Source: an uncultured Selenomonas sp.
GTDB taxonomy: Bacteria; Bacillota; Negativicutes; Selenomonadales; Selenomonadaceae
Direction: 5' to 3'
Assembly: GCA_900552565.1 (NCBI GenBank)
Contig: USAK01000004.1
Span: 23,653 to 87,652, forward strand
Length of the DNA: 64,000 bases
Position numbers and translations under genes: made by a program. The notes beneath the pieces are model-generated. The model saw only the letters and a list, made by a program, of their open reading frames with translations. It had not been told where the DNA came from and did no database searches. This document shows, in pieces, positions 44,573-54,091 of the stretch (positions are counted from its first letter, which is position 1; every line of letters starts with the position of its first letter).

Positions 44573-46159
44573 ATGAAGGTTTTAGCAGCAGATGGTATTT
44601 CGCCGAAAGGAATTGAGCTCCTGCAGAAGGAGTTTGAAGTGGTCGTCAAAGATAAACTGCCGGCAGAGGAACTTCTGGAAATCATTCCGGAGTTTGATGC
44701 CATCATCGTCCGTTCGGCTTCAAAGGTCACGGCTGAGGTCATCGACCGCGCCAAGAACCTTAAAATCATCGGCCGTGCCGGTGTCGGCGTCGACAATATC
44801 GACATCCCGGCGGCCACGGCCAAGGGCATCATCGTCATCAATTCCCCGGGCGGCAACACGATTGCCGCAACGGAGCACACGATGGCCATGATGCTTGCGA
44901 TGTCCCGCAACATTCCGATTGCCAACGAGACGATGCACAAAGGCGAATGGAACCGCAAGAAATACGTCGGCGTTGAGCTGCGCGGCAAGACACTCGGTGT
45001 TGTCGGCATGGGCCGCATCGGTTCGGGCGTTGCCAAACGCGCCATGGCCTTTGACATGAACGTGCTCGCTTACGACCCTTATATTAATGAAGAGCGTGCC
45101 AAAGCCCTCGGCGTCAAGATTGCGACGTTCGACGAAGTCATCGAGAATTCCGACTTCATCACGGTGCACATGCCGCTGACGAAAGAGACCAAGGGCATGA
45201 TTGGCATGGAGCAGATGAAGAAGATGAAGAAGGGCGTACGTCTTGTCAACTGCGCCCGCGGTGGCATCATCGATGAGGCTGACCTCGCCGAAGCCCTCAA
45301 GCAGGGCCTTGTTGCCGGCGCTGCCATCGATGTCTACACGAGTGAGCCGCCGGCAGAGAAGGGCAACCCGCTGCTCGAGGCTCCGAACATCGTGCTGACG
45401 CCGCACCTCGGCGCTTCGACGGTTGAGGCACAGATTGGTGTTTCGGTTGACGTGGCCAAGGGCATCATCGCTGCCCTGCACGGTGAGCCTGTAGCTACAG
45501 CCGTCAACATGGCGCCGGTTTCGCCGCAAGTCATGCGCGTCATCGCGCCGTACCTCACGCTTGCGGAACGCCTCGGCGGCACGGTCGTCGGCCTGGCTGA
45601 CGGTCCGATTGAATCGGTCGAAGTCACGTACAACGGCGAAATCACGGAAGTCAACACGGGCCTCCTCACGACGGCTGTCATCAAGGGCATCCTCAATCCG
45701 GTCATGGAGAACGAGGTCAATTACGTCAATGCACCGGGCCTGGCCAAAGAGCGCGGCATCAAAGTGTCGGAGCGTAAGGAACGCGAAGCGGAGAACTTTG
45801 CCAACCTCATCACGGTCGATGTCGTGGCCGGCGGCAAGAAACTTTCCGTACAGGGCACGCTGTTCGGCACGCAGGGCCGCATCGTCCGCATCAACAAATT
45901 CCGCGTTGACGTTGACCCGCATGCACGCATCCTCATCTGCCCGCATATCAACCGTCCGGGCGTCATCGGCACGGTCGGCACGCTGCTCGGCGGCAATGGC
46001 GTCAACATCTCGGCCATGCAGGTCGGCACGACGGAAGAAGAAGGCAAGAACCTCATGGTCCTGACGGTCGACAACGATATCCCGCCAGCTCTCCTTGAAA
46101 CGGTCAAGGCCCTCGATGGCATCTTTGATGCTAAGCTCGTTAACTTCTACGAGATTTAA
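44573..46159 (+). CDS. serA: D-3-phosphoglycerate dehydrogenase
   Basis: First step of serine synthesis, oxidising 3-phosphoglycerate with NAD. The 528-residue long form starts at ATG 44573 behind AGAGGAGAG. Seen: the NAD-binding LGVVGMGRIGSGVAKRAM (about residue 142), VNCARGGIIDEADL with the active Arg (about 224-237), HLGASTVEAQ with the catalytic His (about 280), an intervening ASB domain (about 330-450) and a C-terminal ACT domain (about 455-528). The ACT domain allows serine feedback, so control is both by T-box and allosteric. Confidence 0.97.
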   Translation: MKVLAADGISPKGIELLQKEFEVVVKDKLPAEELLEIIPEFDAIIVRSASKVTAEVIDRAKNLKIIGRAGVGVDNIDIPAATAKGIIVINSPGGNTIAATEHTMAMMLAMSRNIPIANETMHKGEWNRKKYVGVELRGKTLGVVGMGRIGSGVAKRAMAFDMNVLAYDPYINEERAKALGVKIATFDEVIENSDFITVHMPLTKETKGMIGMEQMKKMKKGVRLVNCARGGIIDEADLAEALKQGLVAGAAIDVYTSEPPAEKGNPLLEAPNIVLTPHLGASTVEAQIGVSVDVAKGIIAALHGEPVATAVNMAPVSPQVMRVIAPYLTLAERLGGTVVGLADGPIESVEVTYNGEITEVNTGLLTTAVIKGILNPVMENEVNYVNAPGLAKERGIKVSERKEREAENFANLITVDVVAGGKKLSVQGTLFGTQGRIVRINKFRVDVDPHARILICPHINRPGVIGTVGTLLGGNGVNISAMQVGTTEEEGKNLMVLTVDNDIPPALLETVKALDGIFDAKLVNFYEI

Positions 46160-46202
46160 ATAAAAGCTTCCTAATAATAATATAGGGGCTGTGACAAATG
46201 AG

Positions 46203-46247
46203 AAAAGGCTGTGACAAAATGCAAATGCGTTTTGTCACAGCCTTTTT
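46203..46247. terminator. Bidirectional terminator between serA and brnQ
   Basis: AAAAGGCTGTGACAAAA (46203-46219) and its complement (46230-46246) form a 17-base stem. Part of the left arm, GGCTGTGACAAA, also occurs just upstream at about 46186-46198. Confidence 0.94.
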
Positions 46248-46256
46248 GCGTCGGTA

Positions 46257-47579
46257 TTATATTTCGTCCGTGCTGCCGGAGATTTTCCGGGGCAGGAACA
46301 GGGAGAGGAAAAGGAGCAGCAGAACCGGCACGAGCCAGGCAAGGCCGCATTCATGCAGCGGCAGGCTGCTGAGGATGTCTTTGGCAAAGACAGATCCCGC
46401 GGTCTGCTGCAGGATATCGAGCAGGGAGATGAAGGCCGCGGCGAGAGCCGTGCAGCGCATGCCGGGAAGCGAGAGTTTGGCGAATTTATTGAGGATGGTC
46501 ATGAGCACGACCGTGATGGCAACCGGATAGATGAAGAGCAGCAGCGGCAGGGAGAACTTGATGATTTCGTTGAGGCCGAGGTTGGCGAGCAGCAGGCTCA
46601 CGAGGCTGACTGCCGTGACGTACGTCTTATAGGAGACCTGAGGAAATTCCTTGTAGAAGAATTCCGAGACGGCGGCGATGAGGCCGACGGTCGTCGTGAA
46701 GCAGGTCAGGGTAATCATGATAGCAAGGAAGTACATGCCGGCAGGTCCGAAGATATTCAGAGAAGTCTCTGAGAGCACGTAGGCGCCGAGGTTGATGTTG
46801 GCGTCGCCAAAAACCTGCGGCGGAATTGGGAAGTGACTGCCGAGCAGGGCAAGGCCGAGGTAAAGCGTGCCCATGAGTACGGCGACAGCGAGCCCCGCAA
46901 GCCAGATGCTCAGGTAATGCTCTTTGGCCGATGTGAAGGAAAGGCGGCGCAGCTCACTCAGGGCGATGATGCAGAAGGCAAAGGATGCGAGCGTGTCCAT
47001 GGTATTATAGCCTTCGATAAAACCGGTGCCAAACGCAGCGCTGGCATATTTGCCGAGCGGCTCGATCATGGCCGGCGCCGTGTAAGTCATGAGTCCCGCT
47101 ACGGTCAGGACGATGATGAGCAGGACAAAGATTGGCGTGAGCACTTTGCCGAGACGGCTGAGGAGCTTTGACGGCGTGATGGCCAGCCACCAGGCAAAGG
47201 CAAAGTAAAGCAGCGTGAAGATGGCTAGGGGCAGTGCGCCTTCGCCGGTCAGTGGCTGTACGCCGATGGAAAACGAAGTTGCTGCTGTGCGCGGGATGGC
47301 CGTCAGCGGGCCGATGGCCAGATAAATCAGCGTGAGCAGCAGCAGGGAGACGAGCGGCGAGAGTTTACGGCTCATTTCTGCGCGGTAGCCGTCCGGATTG
47401 AACGTGCCGATAATCAGGGCGATGACCGGCATGCCGATGCCGGAAATCAGGAAGCCGAGCATCGCTGGGGAAAATGAACTGCCCGCCTGAAAGCCGAGCG
47501 AAGGCGGGAATATCAGATTGCCCGCGCCGAAGAACATGCCGAAGAGCATCAGGCCAATCTGCAGGCTTTTTTTACACAT
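46257..47579 (-). CDS. brnQ: Branched-chain amino acid transporter, LIVCS family
   Basis: Sodium-coupled uptake of leucine, isoleucine and valine. The start is ATG 47579, since AAAGGAG ends seven bases before it; the upstream ATG at 47597 overlaps that site. About 440 residues, twelve membrane segments, with the family N-terminus IGLMLFGMFFGAGNLIFPP and the motif FIEGYNTMDTLASFAF (about residue 200). A consensus-like promoter (TTGACA/TATAGA) and an inverted repeat lie upstream. Confidence 0.95.
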   Translation of the reverse strand: MCKKSLQIGLMLFGMFFGAGNLIFPPSLGFQAGSSFSPAMLGFLISGIGMPVIALIIGTFNPDGYRAEMSRKLSPLVSLLLLTLIYLAIGPLTAIPRTAATSFSIGVQPLTGEGALPLAIFTLLYFAFAWWLAITPSKLLSRLGKVLTPIFVLLIIVLTVAGLMTYTAPAMIEPLGKYASAAFGTGFIEGYNTMDTLASFAFCIIALSELRRLSFTSAKEHYLSIWLAGLAVAVLMGTLYLGLALLGSHFPIPPQVFGDANINLGAYVLSETSLNIFGPAGMYFLAIMITLTCFTTTVGLIAAVSEFFYKEFPQVSYKTYVTAVSLVSLLLANLGLNEIIKFSLPLLLFIYPVAITVVLMTILNKFAKLSLPGMRCTALAAAFISLLDILQQTAGSVFAKDILSSLPLHECGLAWLVPVLLLLFLSLFLPRKISGSTDEI

Positions 47580-47597
47580 GAAAAAAGCTCCTTTCAA

Positions 47598-47852
47598 GGA
47601 ATAAAAAATAATGCATATTGGTCTATTCTATAAAATTTTGCGGTGCGTTGTCAACTGAGTAAGGACAATTAGGACAATTATCTCCTAATTTGTTCATGTC
47701 GAAATGACTTTTGCGACAGTTCTGTCATGTACTCTGTATACAAATATAAAAATGACATACAATTCTTGAAACATATCTAAAGTATACATGCATACAATTT
47801 GCAATACATGTAAACCTGCGCTATAATAAATCCACGGATGGAGGAATGACGT
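47598..47852. promoter_or_regulatory. Divergent control region, brnQ and the 119-residue protein
   Basis: Minus strand: TTGACA (47649-47654) and TATAGA (47627-47632), spacing 16, drive brnQ. AATTAGGA (47667-47674) and TCCTAATT (47683-47690) form a perfect eight-base inverted repeat just upstream of the brnQ -35, with an extra GGACAATT repeat. Plus strand: TTGCAA (47799-47804), 17 bases, TATAAT (47822-47827) for the small gene, with two ATACATG repeats around the -35. Confidence 0.75.
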
Positions 47853-48212
47853 ATGTATAGAAAAGATATGCTTGTAATGAGAATAAAATTAATCGCACTG
47901 AGCCAGATTCGGAATATTGAAGATTCCGTCAAACGGAACCCGATGGCTTATCGTAAAGACACAACGGAATACTGCGATGCGATGTACGATATCATTGCCA
48001 ACATGTCGAGTGAGCGTCTGACGCGCATCGTCGTTCCGATTTATGAGAATTACGAAGAGATGGGCATGGCCGATGACCGTTACGTGGCTGATTCGCTCAT
48101 GATGATTGTCCTCGCGCTGTACCAGAACGAGATCGGCGAAGAAAATATCTACGACCTCGGCTGGACGAGCTACATTGAAGATTTCTTCCGCGTCAATACC
48201 GCAACGGCCTGA
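47853..48212 (+). CDS. Small hypothetical protein
   Basis: A 119-residue, probably all-helical, acidic soluble protein, not recognised. It has a good ribosome site (GGAGGAATGAC) and its own promoter and terminator, so it looks real. No signal peptide, membrane segment or cysteine cluster is present. Aromatic and acidic residues recur in the C-terminal half (VPIYENYEEMGMADDRYV and LGWTSYIEDFFRV). It is a single-gene unit between brnQ and comEA. Confidence 0.8.
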   Translation: MYRKDMLVMRIKLIALSQIRNIEDSVKRNPMAYRKDTTEYCDAMYDIIANMSSERLTRIVVPIYENYEEMGMADDRYVADSLMMIVLALYQNEIGEENIYDLGWTSYIEDFFRVNTATA

Positions 48213-48264
48213 TGATAAGCTAGTAGGATAGTAAGAAATTAAAAAATTCATATGGACTCATGCA

Positions 48265-48296
48265 AAAACTCCTGCAGAAGCAGGAGTTTTTTTATT
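48265..48296 (+). terminator. Rho-independent terminator before comEA
   Basis: AAAACTCCTG (48265-48274) and CAGGAGTTTT (48281-48290) pair around a six-base loop and run into T. Confidence 0.93.
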
Positions 48297-48346
48297 GGGC
48301 GCGAAGTGTGTAGGGAGAGAACAGAATAAAAGAGGAGGCGGTTTTC

Positions 48347-48949
48347 TTGCCAATGTACAGAAAATCTCTGCTGATTTTACTGCTTATCGCCGCAGCTGTG
48401 GCCGGAGGAACGTATTATGGCTGTTATACACAGGATAAAGAAACGGTTCAGCTCGATGCGGCCTCTGCCACAGATGAAACGCAACAGGAAGCAGCGGTGA
48501 CGGTCTATGTGACAGGTGCGGTCAATAAGCCCGGTGTCGTGAGCATCAAAGAAGGAGCGCGCGCAGCTGATGCGGTCAATGCCTGCGGCGGCCTGCTGCC
48601 GACGGCGGATGGCGATAAAATCAACATGGCGCAGGTCCTCAAGGACGGTCAGCAGTTGCGCATTCCGGAAAAGCAGGAAGCGTCAAACGTCCAGACTGCT
48701 GCCAAAGGGGCAAAGAGCAGCTCTGCTGCCGCTGCGGGAACAAAGGCAGCGGCGGGCGGCATCGTCAATATTAATACGGCCAGTGCCGAAGAGCTTGACA
48801 CACTGCCGGGCATCGGCCCCGCCATGGCACAGCGCATCATCGAATACCGCGAGACGGAAGGCAGCTTTTCTGCGGTGGAGGATATCAAGAAGGTCAGGGG
48901 CATCGGTGAGGCGAAGTTCCAGAAAATGCGGGACAAAATCTGCATTTGA
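48347..48949 (+). CDS. comEA: ComEA-like DNA-binding competence protein
   Basis: Membrane-anchored receptor that binds incoming double-stranded DNA. The 200-residue protein has one N-terminal membrane helix (LLILLLIAAAVAGGTYYG), an SLBB domain (about 50-105: VTVYVTGAVNKPGVVSIKEG), an Ala/Ser-rich linker, and a C-terminal helix-hairpin-helix pair (about 138-200) with NTASAEELDTLPGIGPAMAQ and VRGIGEAKFQKM. The start may be 48347 or ATG 48353. It precedes comEC by 20 bases in the usual competence order. Confidence 0.93.
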   Translation: MPMYRKSLLILLLIAAAVAGGTYYGCYTQDKETVQLDAASATDETQQEAAVTVYVTGAVNKPGVVSIKEGARAADAVNACGGLLPTADGDKINMAQVLKDGQQLRIPEKQEASNVQTAAKGAKSSSAAAAGTKAAAGGIVNINTASAEELDTLPGIGPAMAQRIIEYRETEGSFSAVEDIKKVRGIGEAKFQKMRDKICI

Positions 48950-48969
48950 TGTGATGTAGGGAGGATGTC

Positions 48970-51390
48970 ATGAAGACAGGACAGTACCCCGTATCCTTTC
49001 TCTTTGCGCTGCTGCTGGCCTTGGCAGCGGGCATCGCTCTGGCCCTGGCGAGACCGCCCACAGGCAGCTGGCCTGTTTTTCTGCTGGCCGCGCTCTTTGC
49101 CGTGTCAGCCATTTTGCTCTGGCGCGGCAGCAGATGCTGCTGGCTTGTATTCCTGCTGCTGTTTTTCGTGCTCGGCCTGTGCCGGCTGCAGGGGAGCATG
49201 GCACTGCCAGCGAATGACATTTCACAATGGGCGGGAGCCGCCATGCCGGAAGTCCGGCTCCGCGGTGAAATTCTGGAGGAGCCGCGCTGGACGAAAGAAC
49301 TGCAGCCGGATGGCAGTACCGTGCATAAGGTCCGCTATCTTGTCCGGGTGCAGAAAGTCAAAGCCATGGGGAGGGACTGGCAGCCGGCCTCAGGACGCTG
49401 TTATCTTTATGCCAGGTCCCCGCAGGAAGATACTTCCGCCCGCATTGGCGATGGCATCATGGCCATGGGGAAGGTGCGTCTGCTCCATGGGTATCAGAAT
49501 CCGGGGCAGATAGATACGCGCCTGCTGCTGCGCACGGATGGCATCACCGCGCTTGTGATGGCGGGAAAAGCCGGCGTCTCGACGGCGCCGGAGGATGGCC
49601 ATGAATTTTTGCGTTCCATTGCTTCGCTGCGCGCCCACTACCGCAGCAGCATGGAAGAAGTCATGCCGAAAGCCGATGCAGCGGCCGTGTTTGCCATGCT
49701 GTTCGGCGGCTATGACGGTATCGAACCGGAGCTTGTTGAGGATTTTCAGGCCACGGGGATCGTGCATATCCTCTCGGTGTCGGGCTCGCATATCAGCCTT
49801 GTCGCTGCAGTTATCGCGGGGCTGGCCGCGCTCCTTCATCTGCCGCGCGCCCTTTCGGCCCTGCTCGTGCTGGGGGCCATTGCTTTTTACAGCGTGCTGG
49901 CCGGCTGTGTGCCGCCGGTCATCCGCGCCGCCATCATGGGCGGTCTGGCCTTTCTGGCACTGGCCCTTGGCCGTGAGCGCGAGTCCCGCATCATTCTGCT
50001 GCTGACGGGGCTCGGCATGCTGCTCTGTAAGCCCCTGCTGCTCTTTCATATCAGCTTTGAGCTTTCCTATCTGGCCACGGCCGGCCTGATTTTCCTTGCT
50101 CCGGTTATCTGTCGCTGGCTTTGCGCACACCGCGTTCCCCGTGCACTGGCCATGGGGCTTGCCATTACGACAGCGGCACAGCTCATGACGCTGCCGGTGC
50201 TCGCCTGGTATTTTGGCCAGGTTTCTATCGTAGCACTGCTGGCCAACCTCATCGTCGTGCCCATTCTCGAACTCATCATCGTGCTGGGGCTTTTGGCAGG
50301 ACTCATTGCCTTTGTGCTGCCATTTCTGGGCCGCTTCGTCTTTGCCATGGACAGCCTGCTGTTAGGACTTTCGGCAGAAGTGACCCATGTGCTGGCGCAG
50401 CTGCCGCACAGCATGATTTTTGTGCCGGCCATGACGCCGGCGGGCTGTGCGCTCTATTATCTCCTGCTGGGCAGTTTTCTGCTGAACGAAAAACAGAAAA
50501 CGTGGCTTTGCGCACAGATCCTGCCGTACCGCCGTGCCCTGACCGCGCTGCTGCTGATTCTTCTGCTGAGCTATGGCAGCTGGAAAATCATGGCCCCGCG
50601 GGAAATGGCGGTGCATTTCATCGATGTGGGACAGGGCGATGCGGCCCTGGTCGTGACGCCGCATGGTCAGGCGCTGATGTTTGACACGGGCGGTACGCGC
50701 AGTGGCTCATTTGATGTCGGTGCTCATGTCGATGTGCCATATCTGCTGCATTATGATATCCACGAACTCGCTGCCATCTTTCTGACCCATGCCCATGAAG
50801 ACCATGCGCAGGGCTGCGGCGGCATTTTGCGGAAAATGCCCGTCGGCCATGTCTACACGGCCAGCGAGGGTGTGGATGCCTATGCGCGCAGCCTCGGCTT
50901 CGGCGATGCGGACCCGCTGCTGCGGAAATTCAGCGCGGCTTTGGCAGGCGATGTCTTCACCATCGACGGTGTCCGTGTCGAAGTGCTGTTTGCCCCGCCG
51001 AAACCAGAGCATGGCGGCACGGGCAATGAAGTCTCCAATGTCTATCGCGTCTCTTATGGCAAAGCGAGCTTCCTGTTCACGGGCGACCTCGTCAAGGAGC
51101 AGGAGGCAAGGCTGCTGGCTTCAGGACAGGAAATTTCCTCGTCGGTGCTCAAAGCGGGGCATCACGGCTCGGCCACATCGAGCTCGGAAGAATTCCTCAA
51201 GGCCGTGGCCCCGCAGTACGGCGTTTTCTGCGTGGGGTATGAAAATTCGTTTGGCCATCCGAAGCCGGAAATCGTCAGGCGGTATCAGGACGCGGGCATC
51301 CGGACACTGCGCACGGATGAGGATGGCGCAGTCGTCTTCCATACGGATGGCAGGAGCATGCGCGTGGAGACTTATGCTGCCAAAAGTTGA
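48970..51390 (+). CDS. comEC: DNA internalisation protein ComEC/Rec2
   Basis: Channel that brings single-stranded DNA through the inner membrane. The 806 residues comprise N-terminal helices with a DUF4131-like soluble region (about 1-210), the Competence membrane domain (about 225-510, with VHILSVSGSHISLVAAVIAG) and a C-terminal metallo-beta-lactamase-like domain (about 548-800). That domain has FIDVGQGDAALV and a full metal motif, THAHEDHAQG, plus KAGHHGSATSSSEEFL. ATG 48970 has a GGGAGGATG site. It precedes the helicase by 15 bases. Confidence 0.95.
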   Translation: MKTGQYPVSFLFALLLALAAGIALALARPPTGSWPVFLLAALFAVSAILLWRGSRCCWLVFLLLFFVLGLCRLQGSMALPANDISQWAGAAMPEVRLRGEILEEPRWTKELQPDGSTVHKVRYLVRVQKVKAMGRDWQPASGRCYLYARSPQEDTSARIGDGIMAMGKVRLLHGYQNPGQIDTRLLLRTDGITALVMAGKAGVSTAPEDGHEFLRSIASLRAHYRSSMEEVMPKADAAAVFAMLFGGYDGIEPELVEDFQATGIVHILSVSGSHISLVAAVIAGLAALLHLPRALSALLVLGAIAFYSVLAGCVPPVIRAAIMGGLAFLALALGRERESRIILLLTGLGMLLCKPLLLFHISFELSYLATAGLIFLAPVICRWLCAHRVPRALAMGLAITTAAQLMTLPVLAWYFGQVSIVALLANLIVVPILELIIVLGLLAGLIAFVLPFLGRFVFAMDSLLLGLSAEVTHVLAQLPHSMIFVPAMTPAGCALYYLLLGSFLLNEKQKTWLCAQILPYRRALTALLLILLLSYGSWKIMAPREMAVHFIDVGQGDAALVVTPHGQALMFDTGGTRSGSFDVGAHVDVPYLLHYDIHELAAIFLTHAHEDHAQGCGGILRKMPVGHVYTASEGVDAYARSLGFGDADPLLRKFSAALAGDVFTIDGVRVEVLFAPPKPEHGGTGNEVSNVYRVSYGKASFLFTGDLVKEQEARLLASGQEISSSVLKAGHHGSATSSSEEFLKAVAPQYGVFCVGYENSFGHPKPEIVRRYQDAGIRTLRTDEDGAVVFHTDGRSMRVETYAAKS

Positions 51391-51405
51391 TTTTGAGGTG
51401 ACGTT

Positions 51406-53994
51406 ATGGAATTTGCAGAACTCAATGCGGCCCAGCGCGAGGCCGTCATGGACCTTCAGGAAAATATCCTGCTCTTAGCGCCGGCCGGTACGGGCAAGAC
51501 GAATACGCTGGCCTGCCGCATCGCGAATATCCTGGAGCAGAAACGCGCGGAGCCGGAGGAAATCCTCTGCCTGACGTTTACGAACAAGGCGTGCCGCGAG
51601 ATGAAGGAACGCATCATCGCGCGCGCAGGCGAAGCGGGCCGCCGTGTCATCGTCAAGACCTTCCACGGGTTCTGCTACGACGTCATCAAGACCGAGGCCA
51701 AGCGCCATTCGGACCTCTTTGCCGACTTCACGATTTTCGATGAGACAGACTGCTTGAGCCTTATCCGTGAGCTCATTGACGATACATGGCCGGAACGCTC
51801 TGTGCAGTCCCTGATTGCCTCGCTCAAGGGGGCTAGAACGCGCTATCATCTGGAGACCGGCGACGATGAGGCCGACTACTGCGAGGCCCTGCAGCGTCTC
51901 CTGGCAGAGCATCCAGAGGAAATCCGCAGGCTGGCCATCGATGACCATTATCAGTATTATCGGCAGCTTTTTGAGGGCTGGCAGGTATGGGGGCCGCATC
52001 TGGCGGCGGTTTACGATATGCGGCTCCATGACGTGCACGGCCTTGACTTCACTGACCTCATCGTGCAGGCCGATGCCCTGTTCCGTCAGGAGGAAGTGGC
52101 GGTCAAATGGGCGCGGCGCTTTCTCTACATCAACATCGATGAGGTGCAGGACACGAGTGAGCTTGAGTACAGCATCCTCGCGCGCATATTTGGCTGCAGC
52201 CGCCTGCTCCTGTGCGGCGATTACTTCCAGACGATTTACGAATGGCGCGGCTCTCATCCCGAGGCGGTTCTGCGCGCTTATCAGCGCGACTGGCAGCCGC
52301 GCCGCATCGTGCTGACGGAAAATTACCGTTCGACGCAGGTCCTTTTGAGTGCTTCGTATGCCTGCCTGCAGCGCCTTTTCCCCGAGCGCGTTTCCGCGCT
52401 TTATCCTGAAGGCATCCACGCCGTGAGCAAAGAACGCGGTCTGCCCATCATTCTCAAGGGAGCTTTGAACTTTGTCGAAGAGGCCGACTGGATTTACCAG
52501 ACGATACAGCAGCTGCCCACGGCGGATTACAGCCGCATCTGCATCCTGACGCGCAGCAATGGCTACAATAAGAAGCTTTCATCGCATTTCCGGCGTCGCA
52601 ACTGGCGTCTGCCCGAAAAGGAGCAGCTGCCTTTCATGATTATCGAAGAAATCAAATTCTACCGGCGGCAGGAAGTCAAGGATGTGCTGGCCTTTCTCAA
52701 GCTCATCCTTAACCCGCACGATACAGCCAGCTTCATTCGCGTGCTCAACCGCTTCGGCAGGGGCATCGGTCCGGGGACCATCCGCAAAATATCGCAGGAG
52801 TCGTATCGCGAGGCCGGCATCCGCCTGACCGACTATCTCGACGACGATGCCAGACGGACGGGCGACCCATTTGCCGTGCTGCTCGAGGCTTTGGATGCGG
52901 AAAATATCGTGGTCTTTGATGTCGAAGCAACGGGCATTGACCCGACGCGCGATGAAATCATCCAGATTGCCGGCCTGCGGCTCGGTAGGGACGGCAGCGT
53001 CAAAAGGGAATTTAAGCATCTGCTGAAAGCGCGGCGGTCGGTCGGTGACAGTGTCCGCGTCCATCATATTGAAGACGCCGTGCTGCAGAACGAAGGCGAG
53101 GACCCTGCCGATGTGCTCCGTGCTTTTTGCGCTTTTGCCAAGGACGCGGTCATCGTCGGCCACAATGTCACGTATGACCTCAGCATCCTCGGCAGCGAAC
53201 TCACGCGCCTCGGTCTGCCGCAGCTCTCGTACCGCCGCTATTACGATACGCTCGATATTTTCCGGCGCTTCTATCCGAATCTGCCGAATCATAAGCTCGA
53301 ATACCTCGGTGCATACTGCCATGTCTCGCACCGTTCGACCCATGATGCCATGGACGATATCTGTGCGACTTCGGAAATCCTGCTTTACGCCGTAGAGCAC
53401 AATATTCGGCCGCATATCGCGGAGCGGCGGGCATTCATGGCGAAGTGGCAGGATACTTTTGCGGAGATGGCGGCCAAGGTCAGTTCGTTCCGTCTGGCGG
53501 CCCGCGTGATGCGGCCGGCGCAGCTCCTCGGCAAAGTCGTCGTCGATGCCGGGATTGACGCGTATTACCGTCAGCACCATGAAGAACAGCGCATCGAAAA
53601 TCTGCGCGACCTCTTCCGTCAGGCGCGCGACATGGACGAACCGGAGATACGGCCGCTTGACGCACTGCTGCGTTTCCTCAATTACACGGCCCTTTCCAAC
53701 ACGAACCTCGATGCCATGACCAAGCGTCAGCAGATTCCCATCATCACGGTCCACCAGGCCAAGGGCTCGGAGTTTGACTACGTCTTTGTCGCGGGGCTTC
53801 AGGAAGGGACGTTCCCCGGACTGCAGGCCGAGAAGAATGACAGCATGGACGAAGAGGCACGGCTTTTCTATGTGGCCATCACGCGGCCAAAGAAACAGCT
53901 GCTTTTATCCTGGTGTCAGATGCAGGGCGGCTATTATGCGCATATGAGCCGCTTCCTGCGCGTGCTGCCGCGCGAATACGTACAGAATGTCTGA
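51406..53994 (+). CDS. UvrD/Rep-type helicase with inserted DnaQ-like 3'-5' exonuclease
   Basis: An 862-residue superfamily 1A helicase with an embedded nuclease. The helicase shows Walker A APAGTGKTNT (Lys31), LTFTNKACREMKERI (motif Ia), the Walker B variant INIDEVQDTS (about 245), LCGDYFQTIYEWRG, LTENYRSTQ, and, after the insert, TVHQAKGSEFDYVFV and YVAITRPKKQ. Between about residues 500 and 665 lies a DEDDh exonuclease: VVFDVEATGID (Asp505, Glu507), VGHNVTYDLSIL and HDAMDD (His646, Asp651). All catalytic residues are present. It lies between comEC and holA in one apparent operon, 15 bases after comEC. Confidence 0.93.
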   Translation: MEFAELNAAQREAVMDLQENILLLAPAGTGKTNTLACRIANILEQKRAEPEEILCLTFTNKACREMKERIIARAGEAGRRVIVKTFHGFCYDVIKTEAKRHSDLFADFTIFDETDCLSLIRELIDDTWPERSVQSLIASLKGARTRYHLETGDDEADYCEALQRLLAEHPEEIRRLAIDDHYQYYRQLFEGWQVWGPHLAAVYDMRLHDVHGLDFTDLIVQADALFRQEEVAVKWARRFLYINIDEVQDTSELEYSILARIFGCSRLLLCGDYFQTIYEWRGSHPEAVLRAYQRDWQPRRIVLTENYRSTQVLLSASYACLQRLFPERVSALYPEGIHAVSKERGLPIILKGALNFVEEADWIYQTIQQLPTADYSRICILTRSNGYNKKLSSHFRRRNWRLPEKEQLPFMIIEEIKFYRRQEVKDVLAFLKLILNPHDTASFIRVLNRFGRGIGPGTIRKISQESYREAGIRLTDYLDDDARRTGDPFAVLLEALDAENIVVFDVEATGIDPTRDEIIQIAGLRLGRDGSVKREFKHLLKARRSVGDSVRVHHIEDAVLQNEGEDPADVLRAFCAFAKDAVIVGHNVTYDLSILGSELTRLGLPQLSYRRYYDTLDIFRRFYPNLPNHKLEYLGAYCHVSHRSTHDAMDDICATSEILLYAVEHNIRPHIAERRAFMAKWQDTFAEMAAKVSSFRLAARVMRPAQLLGKVVVDAGIDAYYRQHHEEQRIENLRDLFRQARDMDEPEIRPLDALLRFLNYTALSNTNLDAMTKRQQIPIITVHQAKGSEFDYVFVAGLQEGTFPGLQAEKNDSMDEEARLFYVAITRPKKQLLLSWCQMQGGYYAHMSRFLRVLPREYVQNV

Positions 53995-54091
53995 GGATGA
54001 GGCACAATAAAAGCACGCCGCCCGTTTGACGGGACAGCGTGCTTCTATGTTATAATGAAGAAAATATTTTCTGGAGAAAGGGACGGGCGCA

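Noticed and set aside
54009..54056. Terminator between the helicase and holA
   Set aside because: AAGCACGC pairs with GCGTGCTT but no T run follows. It overlaps a possible weak promoter instead, so I did not list it as a terminator.
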